Translations under genes and position numbers: made by a program | Notes under the pieces: model-generated | What the model was told of the DNA's origin: nothing | Database searches by the model: none | The model's input: the letters and a program-made list of their open reading frames with translations, nothing else | DNA from: Syntrophaceae bacterium UBA2280 | GTDB lineage: Bacteria; Desulfobacterota; Syntrophia; Syntrophales; Smithellaceae | Assembly (NCBI GenBank): GCA_002347685.1 | Contig: DDWS01000059.1 | Location: forward strand, 54,169-118,168 | DNA length: 64,000 bases | Reading direction: 5' to 3' | Shown: one piece after another, positions 52,517 through 60,572 of the stretch | Layout: the number at the start of each line of letters is the position of its first letter | Position numbering within the stretch: the stretch's first letter is position 1

Positions 52517-54469
52517 ATGGCGAAGACATTCAACACGAGCTTAATTCCCAAAAAGCATGGAGGTCCGCCCGCCAGTCTGATGGCCATATTCATTATTGTG
52601 AGCGCAGGAATCCTCGCGGCCGGTTTTTTCTATTACAAAAATAATGAAAAAAGCTACCGGACCGAGTCTGAACATCTGCTGAAGTCTATCGCGGAACTGA
52701 AAGTGAGTGAGATTGTTTCGTGGCGAAAGGAGCGCCTGGCCGATGCCCGGGTTCTGCACAAAAACAGCGCATTTACCCAACTGGTGCGCCGGGCGATCGT
52801 TCGTCCGGTCGAACCCGCAGCCCAAAAACGTTTGCGGGTCTGGCTTGGCCAATTGAAAGTCGCCTATTCTTACCGGGATGTCATCTTAATCGATGCGGCA
52901 GGCCGGGTCCGGCAGTCTGCGGGCTTTGAATCGCTTCACATCTGTGATGAAATTCAAAAGCACCTCCCGGAGATTCGGCGCAACGGTCAAATTGTATTTT
53001 TGGATTTCCACCGCGAAGATTCCGATCACCCCGTTTCTTTGTCCATCCTGATTCCTGTTACAGACAATGGCCTCTATCTGGGCGCCGTCGCTCTGGTCAT
53101 CGATCCGGATACGTATCTCTACCCGATGATTTCGCGCTGGCCGACGCCCGCAGCTACGGGTGAAACCCTGCTTGTCCGTCGTGAAGGGGATGAGGTGGTT
53201 TTTCTAAACGAGCTGAAATTTCAAAAAGACACCGCGCTTACGCTGCGCTTCCCCCTGCACCAAAATGATCTGCCGGCCGCCCGGGCGGCCCGTGGAGAAG
53301 AGCGTGTCATGGAAGGGATCGATTATCGCGGCGTGCCGGTCGTTGCGGCGCTCAGGGCTGTTCCCGATTCGCCCTGGTTTATGGTTGCCCGGATGGACAG
53401 GGAGGAAATTTACGCGCCGATTCGGAAGTATTTCCTGCTTTTGATTTTTATGATGTGTGCGCTCATTTTCGCGGCGGCGGCGGCGGGTTGGGTTTTGTGG
53501 CAGCGCCAGAGAAATGTCGTTTACCGCCGTGAACTGGAAGCCGCCCTTGCGCTGCAAGCCAGCGATGAGAAATTCCGCAAAGCGTTCATGACCAGTCCCG
53601 ATGCCATACTGATCACGCGTTGGCGTGATGGGCGGGTGGTTTCCGCCAATGACGGCTTTCTGGCGATCACAGGCTACACGCGTGAAGAAGTTGAAGGCAG
53701 CGAGGTTGCAAAGCTGTTTATCTGGAATACGCCTGATGACCGGCAAAGGATCATCGATAAGGTTAAAGCCGACGGTTTTATTGAAAATCTGGAGGCCGGT
53801 TTCCTCAATAAAAGCGGCCAATATTATTATGGACTTGTTTCCGCATCCGTTCTCAAAATCGATGGCGAGTCGCATCTTCTCTCCATCACGCGCGACATCA
53901 CCGAGCGTAAAACATCGGAAGAGGCTTTGCAAAAGGCCCACGAGCGCCTGCGGCGCTTTCATGATGCCAATATTGTCGGTATCGTCACTGCGACTGCTGA
54001 AGGCGATATTCTGGAGGCCAATGATTATTACCTGGACCTGATCGGTTTTTCCCGGGAGGAGTTCGAGTCGGGGAAAATCGATTGGCGCGCTTTGACGCCT
54101 TCCGAATGGCTGGGCGCGGATGACCGGGCGATTGCCGAGGTTCGCCGAGAGGGCACTTGCGCGCCTTATGAAAAACAGTATCTGCGGCGGGACAAGACCC
54201 TTGTCGATGTCTTTGTGGTCGTCGCGAAACTGCCGGGTCAGGAACAACAACTGGCGGCGTTTGCTCTGGATATAACAGACCGCAAACGCGTGGAGCGGGA
54301 AGTTTCGCGCTTAAATGAAGAACTCGAAAGGCGCGTGGCGCAAAGGACGGCAGAGCTGTCGGCTAAGAACGAAGAACTCGTAAGGCTCAACCGTGTCTTT
54401 GTGGACCGCGAAATCCGGATGCGGGAGCTTAAGGAAAAAATCGCCCGGATGGAGAAGGGGGCCTCATGA
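52517..54469 (+). CDS. Membrane PAS sensor without output domain (A)
   Basis: The 650-residue protein has a membrane helix (18-40), a periplasmic Cache-like domain (45-310), a second helix (312-335) and two PAS domains (about 360-480 and 485-610). No kinase, GGDEF, EAL or HD domain follows. A coiled coil ends in the tail ELVRLNRVFVDREIRMRELKEKIARME. The same tail ends the next protein. ATG 52517 is one base after the previous stop; a longer frame from 52409 overlaps the HD-GYP gene. It probably passes its signal by pairing with a neighbouring kinase. Confidence 0.85.
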   Translation: MAKTFNTSLIPKKHGGPPASLMAIFIIVSAGILAAGFFYYKNNEKSYRTESEHLLKSIAELKVSEIVSWRKERLADARVLHKNSAFTQLVRRAIVRPVEPAAQKRLRVWLGQLKVAYSYRDVILIDAAGRVRQSAGFESLHICDEIQKHLPEIRRNGQIVFLDFHREDSDHPVSLSILIPVTDNGLYLGAVALVIDPDTYLYPMISRWPTPAATGETLLVRREGDEVVFLNELKFQKDTALTLRFPLHQNDLPAARAARGEERVMEGIDYRGVPVVAALRAVPDSPWFMVARMDREEIYAPIRKYFLLLIFMMCALIFAAAAAGWVLWQRQRNVVYRRELEAALALQASDEKFRKAFMTSPDAILITRWRDGRVVSANDGFLAITGYTREEVEGSEVAKLFIWNTPDDRQRIIDKVKADGFIENLEAGFLNKSGQYYYGLVSASVLKIDGESHLLSITRDITERKTSEEALQKAHERLRRFHDANIVGIVTATAEGDILEANDYYLDLIGFSREEFESGKIDWRALTPSEWLGADDRAIAEVRREGTCAPYEKQYLRRDKTLVDVFVVVAKLPGQEQQLAAFALDITDRKRVEREVSRLNEELERRVAQRTAELSAKNEELVRLNRVFVDREIRMRELKEKIARMEKGAS

Positions 54470-56718
54470 TTTATCTGGATTTAATCACCAATCTGGCCTT
54501 GCTGATTGCGCTTAGTGTCGTGTCCGGGTTTTTTGACAAGCGCTTCTTGCGAAACACCTGGCCCGGTTCTGTGCTGCAAGGCGTGCTGTTCGGCACGGTG
54601 GCCGTCATCGGCATGCTTCATCCGCTGGTGATGGGCCCGGGCCTGATCTTCGATGGCCGAACCGTCATCCTGAGTTTATGCGCGCTGTTCTTCGGGCCGC
54701 GGGCAACTGTAATTGCCTGCGGAATCGCCATGGTGTGCCGTGTGTCGATGGGCGGTGCGGGATTGATCATGGGGCTCACAACGATTCTTTCGGCGTCACT
54801 GATCGGCCTTTGGGCGCATTATCGTTTCAAACCCTCCGTTCAGGCCCCGTCCATACTGATACTCTACGCCATGGGTCTGGCCGTCCATCTGACGATGTTG
54901 GCGCTGATGTTTACGCTTCCGGGGGAATTGGCGTTGTCCACGTTCAAGCGCCTGGGGCTGCCGGTTTTGTTGTTGTATCCGCTGGCGACGATTCTGGCCG
55001 GCAAGGTTCTTGCGGATCACTTATCGACGCTTCAGGCGCATGAGGCGCTGCGGGAAAGCGAGGAGCGTTACAGCCTGTTGTTTGATGCAAGTCTCGATGC
55101 TGTTTTGCTGATGTCTCCTGAAGGGGACATTCTTGATGCCAATCCCGCCGCCTTCCGGTTTTTCGGAAGGACGAAAGAGGAACTGATTTTGCTGGGACGA
55201 AGTGCCATTGTAGATCCGGAGGATGTCCGTTTGATTTCGGCATTGGACCAACACGCCAGAACCGGAAATTTTGCAGGTGAACTGACCTTCCGTCGAAAAG
55301 ACGGCTCAAAATTTGAAGGTGAAATATCCTCATCCGTTTTTCTCAATCGTGAAGGTCAGGCTCACGCCGGCATGATGATCCGGGATATTACCGAGCGTAA
55401 AGCCTCCGATGACAGGATTCAAAAAATACAGAAGATGCTCAACGAAACCCAGCGCATCAGCAAGGTGGGGGGATGGGAATTTGATCCGGCAAGCAAATGT
55501 GTTTCCTGGACGGATCAGGTCTATCGCATTCACGGGGTGGACAAAGACTATGATCCGGCCGATCCGGAGAAAGATATCATGCTGCTCTACGCCCCGGAAG
55601 ATCGATCAATTATTTCCGGGGCCTTCCGGCGGTTGGTAAAGGAAGGCCGCTCCTATGATCTCGAGCTGCAGGTGGTGACGCCCCGGGGTGAACGCAAGTG
55701 GGTCAGGACCATGGGGCAGGCACAGTGTCAAGACGGACGCGTGGTGCGTGCTTTCGGCAACATCATGGATATTACGGAACGCAGGACTGCGGAACAAGCA
55801 GCCCTTAAAAGCGGGCAGCGTCTTCGCCGCTTTTACGAATCGGGTCTGACGGGAGTCATGTACTGGAATTCGGACGGGACGATCACGGATGCCAACGACA
55901 GGTTTCTGGAAATGACGGGCTACAGCCGTGAAGATCTGGCTGCGGGAAAAATCGACGGCTATGCCATGACACCTCCGGAGTATCGGGACGTCGACGAGCG
56001 CGCTTTCTCCGAACTTGCGGCAACCGGGATCAATAAGGCCCCTTTCGAGAAGGAGTACATACGCAAAGACGGCAGCCGGATTCCCATCCTTCTTGCCGGC
56101 GCGCTGCTTGATGAGGAGAAATTCTACGGAATGGCCTTTGTGCTGGATATCACCGAACGCAAACAGGCGGAAGATGAGCTTCGGGAAAAGGAAGTTCAGT
56201 ACAGAAACCTCGCGGACTCGGGTCTGGCGCTGATCTGGAGAGCAGGAACCGATAAATTGTGCACATACTTCAACGAGCCCTGGCTGAAGTTTACCGGTCG
56301 GACGCTTGCGCAGGAATGGGGGAATGGCTGGACGGAAGGTGTGCATCCTGAGGATCTGGATCGCTGTGTCGGGATCTTCGTCACCGCCTTTGATAAACGA
56401 GAAGCGTTTGACATGGAATACCGGCTCAAACACGCAAGCGGCGAATACCGATGGATTCGGGATTTGGGAACGCCTAACTACATCATCAGCGGAGAGTTTA
56501 TCGGCTATATCGGCCATTGTTTCGACATCACGGCGCAAAAACAGGCCGATGAAGAAATCCGAAAACTCAATTATGAGCTTGAGCAAAAGGTTCACGAGCG
56601 AACCGCCGAACTGAAACAGACGATTGCCGAGCTCGAAGACCTCAACCGTGTGTTTGTCGGCCGTGAGCTGAAAATGGCCGAGCTCAAGACGAGATTGGCA
56701 CAGCTGGAAGGAAAGTAA
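54466..56718 (+). CDS. Membrane PAS sensor without output domain (B), 5TMR-LYT type
   Basis: The 750-residue protein starts with about six membrane helices (1-190); the pattern FDGRTVILSLCALFFGPRATVIA matches the 5TMR-LYT sensor of LytS-type proteins. Four PAS domains follow (about 205-320, 330-450, 455-570, 575-700), each ending in DITER/DITAQ linkers. The protein closes with a coiled coil and the tail ELEDLNRVFVGRELKMAELKTRLAQLE, the same as that of its upstream neighbour. No catalytic domain is present. It starts in a 4-base ATGA overlap. Confidence 0.85.
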   Translation: MIYLDLITNLALLIALSVVSGFFDKRFLRNTWPGSVLQGVLFGTVAVIGMLHPLVMGPGLIFDGRTVILSLCALFFGPRATVIACGIAMVCRVSMGGAGLIMGLTTILSASLIGLWAHYRFKPSVQAPSILILYAMGLAVHLTMLALMFTLPGELALSTFKRLGLPVLLLYPLATILAGKVLADHLSTLQAHEALRESEERYSLLFDASLDAVLLMSPEGDILDANPAAFRFFGRTKEELILLGRSAIVDPEDVRLISALDQHARTGNFAGELTFRRKDGSKFEGEISSSVFLNREGQAHAGMMIRDITERKASDDRIQKIQKMLNETQRISKVGGWEFDPASKCVSWTDQVYRIHGVDKDYDPADPEKDIMLLYAPEDRSIISGAFRRLVKEGRSYDLELQVVTPRGERKWVRTMGQAQCQDGRVVRAFGNIMDITERRTAEQAALKSGQRLRRFYESGLTGVMYWNSDGTITDANDRFLEMTGYSREDLAAGKIDGYAMTPPEYRDVDERAFSELAATGINKAPFEKEYIRKDGSRIPILLAGALLDEEKFYGMAFVLDITERKQAEDELREKEVQYRNLADSGLALIWRAGTDKLCTYFNEPWLKFTGRTLAQEWGNGWTEGVHPEDLDRCVGIFVTAFDKREAFDMEYRLKHASGEYRWIRDLGTPNYIISGEFIGYIGHCFDITAQKQADEEIRKLNYELEQKVHERTAELKQTIAELEDLNRVFVGRELKMAELKTRLAQLEGK

Positions 56719-56796
56719 AAACGATCTCCAAAAACGAGAAGATGGCACAGGAAAAAAGACGATATACGGGGTATGTTTTCCCGGAAGGTCATCCAC

Positions 56797-59361
56797 ATGG
56801 TGTTTAACAAAAAAATCAATCGTCAGGCGCTTGCGGCTTTTGTGTTGTGGCTGCTTGTGGCCGGGCTTGCAGGCCTTGCTCCTGCGGCACTAGATGCCGG
56901 CGATTCAATAAAATCGAAGGCCTCAGCGCTTATTGATCAGCTGACGGCGGAAGAGAGGGCCTGGCTTCGTGCTCACCCCGTCATCCGCGTGGTGCAGGAC
57001 CCGGGCTGGCCTCCGGTGGAGTTTGTCAATGAACAAGGTGAGTATGTCGGAATGGCTGGCGATTATCTGGCGTTCATCGAACAGGTGCTGGACGTGAAGT
57101 TTGAGCGCGTCCGGGGGTTGAGCTGGCAGGAAGCTTACGCCCGTTTGCAACGCCGGGAGATCGATATGACCACGTCCGTGGCCGTGACCCCCGAACGCGA
57201 ACAGATCTGGGCTTTCACGAAACCCTATATGCAAATCCCCATCGTCATTATTTCTCATGCGAATGTTACCTATATTGCCGATATCCGAGAGCTTTCATGG
57301 AAAAAGGTTGCTGTGGTTGATGGCTATGCCGTGACGGAATGGATCCCCAGGGATTTTCCCGACGTTTCGCTTATTCGGGTAAAGACAGCCGAGGCCGGCC
57401 TGCAAGCGCTGCAGCGCGGCGAGGTTTATGCTTATATCGAGAATATGCTGGTGGTCGGCTACTACATGGCGAAGCTGAAAATGACGAATCTAAAAATTGT
57501 CGGCGAGACTCCGTATGTCAATGCACAATCCATGGCGGTGCGCAAAGACTGGGCGCCACTGGCGGGGATCCTCGACAAGGCGCTCGATTCCATTTCCGAG
57601 CCTCAGCGAAATGAAATCTACCACCGATGGCTGCCTGTGCGCTACGAGAAGGGATTCGACTACGCCCCGCTGTGGTACGTGCTGGCTATGTTTCTGGTGA
57701 TTCTTTTGGGAGTGGCCGCCTGGAACTGGAAATTGTCCCGGGAAATTGAATCTCGCAAGAAAGTCGAGATCGCTCTGCGCGACAGCGAAGAAAAATTCAG
57801 ACTAATATTCGAATCGGCCAATGTCGGAAAATCCATCACGTTTCCAACGGGTGAAGTCAACGTGAATGAAGCCTTCTGTGCAATACTGGGTTATGCGCAA
57901 GGTGAGCTGACGGGCAGAAAATGGCAGGAGCTGACGCCTCCGGAGGACATTGAAGGCGTACAAGACAAGCTGGATTCGCTGATGAGCGGGGAGAAAACGA
58001 CGATCCGATTCGACAAAAGATACATTCATAAAAACGGTTCCTTTCTCTGGGCGGATCTGAGTGTCGCCATGCATCGCGATGCGAAGGGCAATCCGCTTTA
58101 TTATATCGTCACCATCGTCGATATCACGGATCGCAAAAGGATGGAGGCCGAACTGCGCAGAAGCGAAACACTTCTGCGCACGGTGATGGACAATCTGCCC
58201 ATCGGGGTGGCGATCAATTCCGTCGATCCTGAAGGGATCTTTGAGTACAGCAATGACAATTTCATTAAGTTTTACCGCACGACGAGAGAGGCGCTGGCCT
58301 CGCCCGGCAGTTTCTGGGAGGCTGTCTACGAAAATCCCCAAACGCGAAAGGAAATCAGCGCGCGCGTAATGGCCGACTGTGCGTCCGGCGATTCCGCACG
58401 GATGATATGGGAGGATATTCCCATTGAACGAGCGGGAGAAAAAACCACCTACATCAGTGCGCGCAATATTCCGATTTCCGGCAGGCAGCTGATGCTTTCA
58501 ACGGTTTGGGACGTGACGGATGAAAAAATCACCCAAGACGAAATCCGATCGCTCAATGAGGCCCTGGAGCAAAGGGTTGCTTTGCGAACCAGAGAGCTGC
58601 GGCAAAGCCAGCTGGCGCTGCTCAATGTTGTGGATGATTTAAATGACAGCGCTAAAATAGTTGCCGCCGCCAACCAGTCGCTCGAGGCGGTAAACAAAGA
58701 ACTGGCGGCCTTCAGCTATTCGGTCTCTCACGACCTGCGGGCGCCGCTGCGGAGCATCGACGGATTCAGCAGTGCGCTGGTTGAGGATTACGGTGACAAG
58801 CTCAATGATGAGGGGAAAAACTACCTGGAAAGGATCCGCCGGGCGACGCAGAACATGGCCATGCTGATTGATGACATGCTGAATCTTTCACGGGTGACGC
58901 AGTCCGCATTTCGGCTGGAAGAGACGGATTTAAGTAAAATAGTCCGGGAGATTGCCGATGCCAATCAGCAGAGAAATCCCCTTTCCGGACTTGTCGTCCA
59001 GATTCAGGATGACGTAAAGGTCTTTGCCGACCACCGCCTGATGCACATTGTGATGACGAATCTGCTGGACAATGCCTGGAAGTTTGCAGGCCGGAAGGCG
59101 AATCCGCAAATTGAATTCGGCACGGTTATGAAAGAAGGCAGGCGGATGATCTTTGTCCGCGATAACGGTGTGGGATTTGATATGAAATACGCCGATAAAC
59201 TGTTCGGCACTTTTCAGCGCCTTCACCGTGCCGATGAGTTTCCGGGGACCGGCATCGGGCTGGCGACTGTCCTGAGGGTCATCAATCGCCACGGCGGGCA
59301 AGTCTGGGCGGAAGGTGAAGTCGGTCGCGGGGCGACATTCTATTTCACGCTGCCGGAGTGA
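56797..59361 (+). CDS. Histidine kinase with periplasmic solute-binding domain
   Basis: The 854-residue protein has a signal/anchor (11-30), a bacterial extracellular solute-binding family 3 domain (about 50-285, with VIRVVQDPGWPPVEFVNEQGEYVGMAGDYL), a membrane helix (290-312), two PAS domains (330-450, 455-565), a coiled coil and a bacteriophytochrome-like HisKA (SYSVSHDLRAPLRSIDGF). HATPase motifs are TNLLDNAWKF, DNGVGFDM and GTGIGLATV. It senses an amino-acid-like ligand. ATG 56797 has GGAAGG 8 bases upstream; ATG 56773 is possible. This HisKA type usually pairs with Rcp1-like receivers; such a receiver lies at 59967. Confidence 0.9.
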   Translation: MVFNKKINRQALAAFVLWLLVAGLAGLAPAALDAGDSIKSKASALIDQLTAEERAWLRAHPVIRVVQDPGWPPVEFVNEQGEYVGMAGDYLAFIEQVLDVKFERVRGLSWQEAYARLQRREIDMTTSVAVTPEREQIWAFTKPYMQIPIVIISHANVTYIADIRELSWKKVAVVDGYAVTEWIPRDFPDVSLIRVKTAEAGLQALQRGEVYAYIENMLVVGYYMAKLKMTNLKIVGETPYVNAQSMAVRKDWAPLAGILDKALDSISEPQRNEIYHRWLPVRYEKGFDYAPLWYVLAMFLVILLGVAAWNWKLSREIESRKKVEIALRDSEEKFRLIFESANVGKSITFPTGEVNVNEAFCAILGYAQGELTGRKWQELTPPEDIEGVQDKLDSLMSGEKTTIRFDKRYIHKNGSFLWADLSVAMHRDAKGNPLYYIVTIVDITDRKRMEAELRRSETLLRTVMDNLPIGVAINSVDPEGIFEYSNDNFIKFYRTTREALASPGSFWEAVYENPQTRKEISARVMADCASGDSARMIWEDIPIERAGEKTTYISARNIPISGRQLMLSTVWDVTDEKITQDEIRSLNEALEQRVALRTRELRQSQLALLNVVDDLNDSAKIVAAANQSLEAVNKELAAFSYSVSHDLRAPLRSIDGFSSALVEDYGDKLNDEGKNYLERIRRATQNMAMLIDDMLNLSRVTQSAFRLEETDLSKIVREIADANQQRNPLSGLVVQIQDDVKVFADHRLMHIVMTNLLDNAWKFAGRKANPQIEFGTVMKEGRRMIFVRDNGVGFDMKYADKLFGTFQRLHRADEFPGTGIGLATVLRVINRHGGQVWAEGEVGRGATFYFTLPE

Positions 59362-59368
59362 AAAAAGC

Positions 59369-59447
59369 GTATCTCGTATTGCGTCGTTCGTATCTCGTAA
59401 AAAAATGATACGACACACTCGACACGCACGACGAGATACGAGATACG
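59369..59447. repeat. Heptamer-repeat element 1
   Basis: The left arm is four heptamers, GTATCTC GTATTGC GTCGTTC GTATCTC, then GTAAAAA (59369-59403). The right arm, 59426-59447, is GCACGAC GAGATAC GAGATAC G. The arms are complementary, with a perfect 12-bp pairing (59368-59379 with 59436-59447). It begins 7 bases after the kinase stop and runs into the leader of the four-helix-bundle gene. Confidence 0.9.
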
Positions 59448-59463
59448 TGAGTAGGAGTTTTCG

Positions 59464-59835
59464 ATGGAAGAGAAAAGTAAGATAAAAAGCTTTCGGGATT
59501 TGGACGTATGGAAACTGGGGATGGAAATTGTTTTGGACACGTATGACATTACAAAATTGTTCCCCAAAGAAGAGGTCTATGGTCTGGTCAGTCAAATGCG
59601 GAGAGCGGCTGTATCAATTGCCTCTAATATTGCCGAGGGCTTCAACCGATATCATAATAAGGAATATAAACAATTTCTGTTCATTGCCCTCGGCTCATGC
59701 GCCGAACTAGAAACTCAAATCGAGGTAAGCGGATCATTGGGTTACATTTCCCCAGTGCAAAGAGATAAAATGATTGAAAAACTCGATCACGAAGGACGAA
59801 TGCTTAAAAACCTGATAAAGTGCCTTAAAGCCTGA
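59464..59835 (+). CDS. Four-helix-bundle protein, S23/IVP (Avd-like) family
   Basis: The 123-residue protein has the family pattern: FRDLDVWKLGMEIVLDTYDI, FPKEEVYGLVSQMRRAAVSIASNIAEGFNR and a final KLDHEGRMLKNLIKCL. The family includes proteins encoded in 23S rRNA intervening sequences and the Avd protein of diversity-generating retroelements; these form pentameric barrels that bind nucleic acid. No reverse transcriptase is near. TAGGAG upstream sets ATG 59464. It is bracketed by heptamer-repeat elements 1 and 2 and separates a kinase from its likely receiver, as if inserted. Confidence 0.93.
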   Translation: MEEKSKIKSFRDLDVWKLGMEIVLDTYDITKLFPKEEVYGLVSQMRRAAVSIASNIAEGFNRYHNKEYKQFLFIALGSCAELETQIEVSGSLGYISPVQRDKMIEKLDHEGRMLKNLIKCLKA

Positions 59836-59837
59836 GA

Positions 59838-59958
59838 CGTATCTCGTCTTACGTCGTTTGTATCTCGTAAAAAAAGTGAGACGACGCACGAGTGACGAGC
59901 AACGAGATACGCACGACGAGATACGAGATACGAAATACGCGACACGCGCGACGAAAGG
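59838..59958. repeat. Heptamer-repeat element 2
   Basis: The left arm, GTATCTC GTCTTAC GTCGTTT GTATCTC GTAAAAA (59839-59873), matches element 1 closely. The right arm includes GAGATAC GCACGAC GAGATAC GAGATAC GAAATAC (59904-59938) and decays into GCGACAC GCGCGAC. It begins at the stop codon of the four-helix-bundle gene and ends beside the AAAGGAG ribosome-binding site of the receiver gene. Confidence 0.9.
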
Positions 59959-59966
59959 AGCGAAGA

Positions 59967-60413
59967 ATGGAAGAAAAAATTATTCTGCTCGTGGAGGACA
60001 ATCCTGACGATGTGGATTTGACGCTTCGTGCCTTTAGGCGAAACAATATTATGAATAAAGTGATTGTAGCCAGAGACGGGGCGGAAGCGCTTGACTATTT
60101 GACGGGTACCGGAATGTATGAAGGACGAAACATCAAAGAACTGCCCGTCGTGACATTGATGGACCTGAAACTTCCCAAAATAGACGGTTTGGAGGTTCTC
60201 AGGCGAATTCGCGAAAATGAAATCACCCGATTGCTGCCGGTGGTCATCCTGACGTCGTCCATCGAGGAACAGGACCTGATCGACGGCTACAAACTGGGTG
60301 CCAACAGCTATATCCGCAAGCCGGTCGATTTTAATGAATTCATCGAGGCCATCAAACTGCTCGGGCTTTACTGGCTGATCTGGAACAAGCCCGCCCCCGC
60401 GCGCAGTGCGTAA
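59967..60413 (+). CDS. Stand-alone response-regulator receiver, Rcp1-like
   Basis: A single receiver domain of 148 residues with no output. EKIILLVEDNPDDVDLTLRAF holds the acidic pair, VTLMDLKLPKIDGLEVL the phospho-acceptor Asp, LTSSIEEQD the Thr/Ser and YIRKPVDFNEF the Lys. The insertion after helix 2 (GTGMYEGRNIKELP) is typical of Rcp1-type partners of phytochrome-like kinases, so the kinase at 56797 is the likely donor. AAAGGAG sets ATG 59967; an in-frame reading from 59892 translates repeat sequence. Confidence 0.92.
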   Translation: MEEKIILLVEDNPDDVDLTLRAFRRNNIMNKVIVARDGAEALDYLTGTGMYEGRNIKELPVVTLMDLKLPKIDGLEVLRRIRENEITRLLPVVILTSSIEEQDLIDGYKLGANSYIRKPVDFNEFIEAIKLLGLYWLIWNKPAPARSA

Positions 60414-60566
60414 GGCGTGGGGCGTCGCGCGTCTCTCGTAAAAAACGATCATCAAACGAGATACGAGATACGAAATACGAACGACGAGATACGAGATACG
60501 AACGACGAGATACGAGATACGAACGACGAGATACGAGATACGAAATACGAACGACGAGATACGAGG
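60410..60566. repeat. Heptamer-repeat element 3, longest array
   Basis: The left arm is degenerate: GTAAGGC GTGGGGC GTCGCGC GTCTCTC GTAAAAA (60410-60444); its first heptamer contains the receiver gene's TAA stop. The right arm (60458-60566) is an almost perfect run of about 15 heptamers: GAGATAC, GAAATAC and GAACGAC in the order GAGATAC x2, GAAATAC, GAACGAC, then two 21-base units (GAGATAC x2, GAACGAC) and more. The final GAGATAC-GAGG supplies the ribosome-binding site of the next gene. Confidence 0.95.
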
Positions 60567-60572
60567 TCTTAT

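Noticed and set aside
59464..59835. Diversity-generating retroelement (Avd-like protein present)
   Set aside because: No reverse transcriptase, template repeat or adenine-mutated variable repeat is visible in the flanking sequence.
59369..60566. CRISPR array
   Set aside because: The repeats are 7-base tandem units with no unique spacers and no cas genes are present.
60417..60572. N-terminal extension of the receiver-PAS-HD-GYP protein made of Asp/Glu/Arg repeats
   Set aside because: It is only the translation of the heptamer array; ATG 60573 with its GAGG box gives the normal receiver start.
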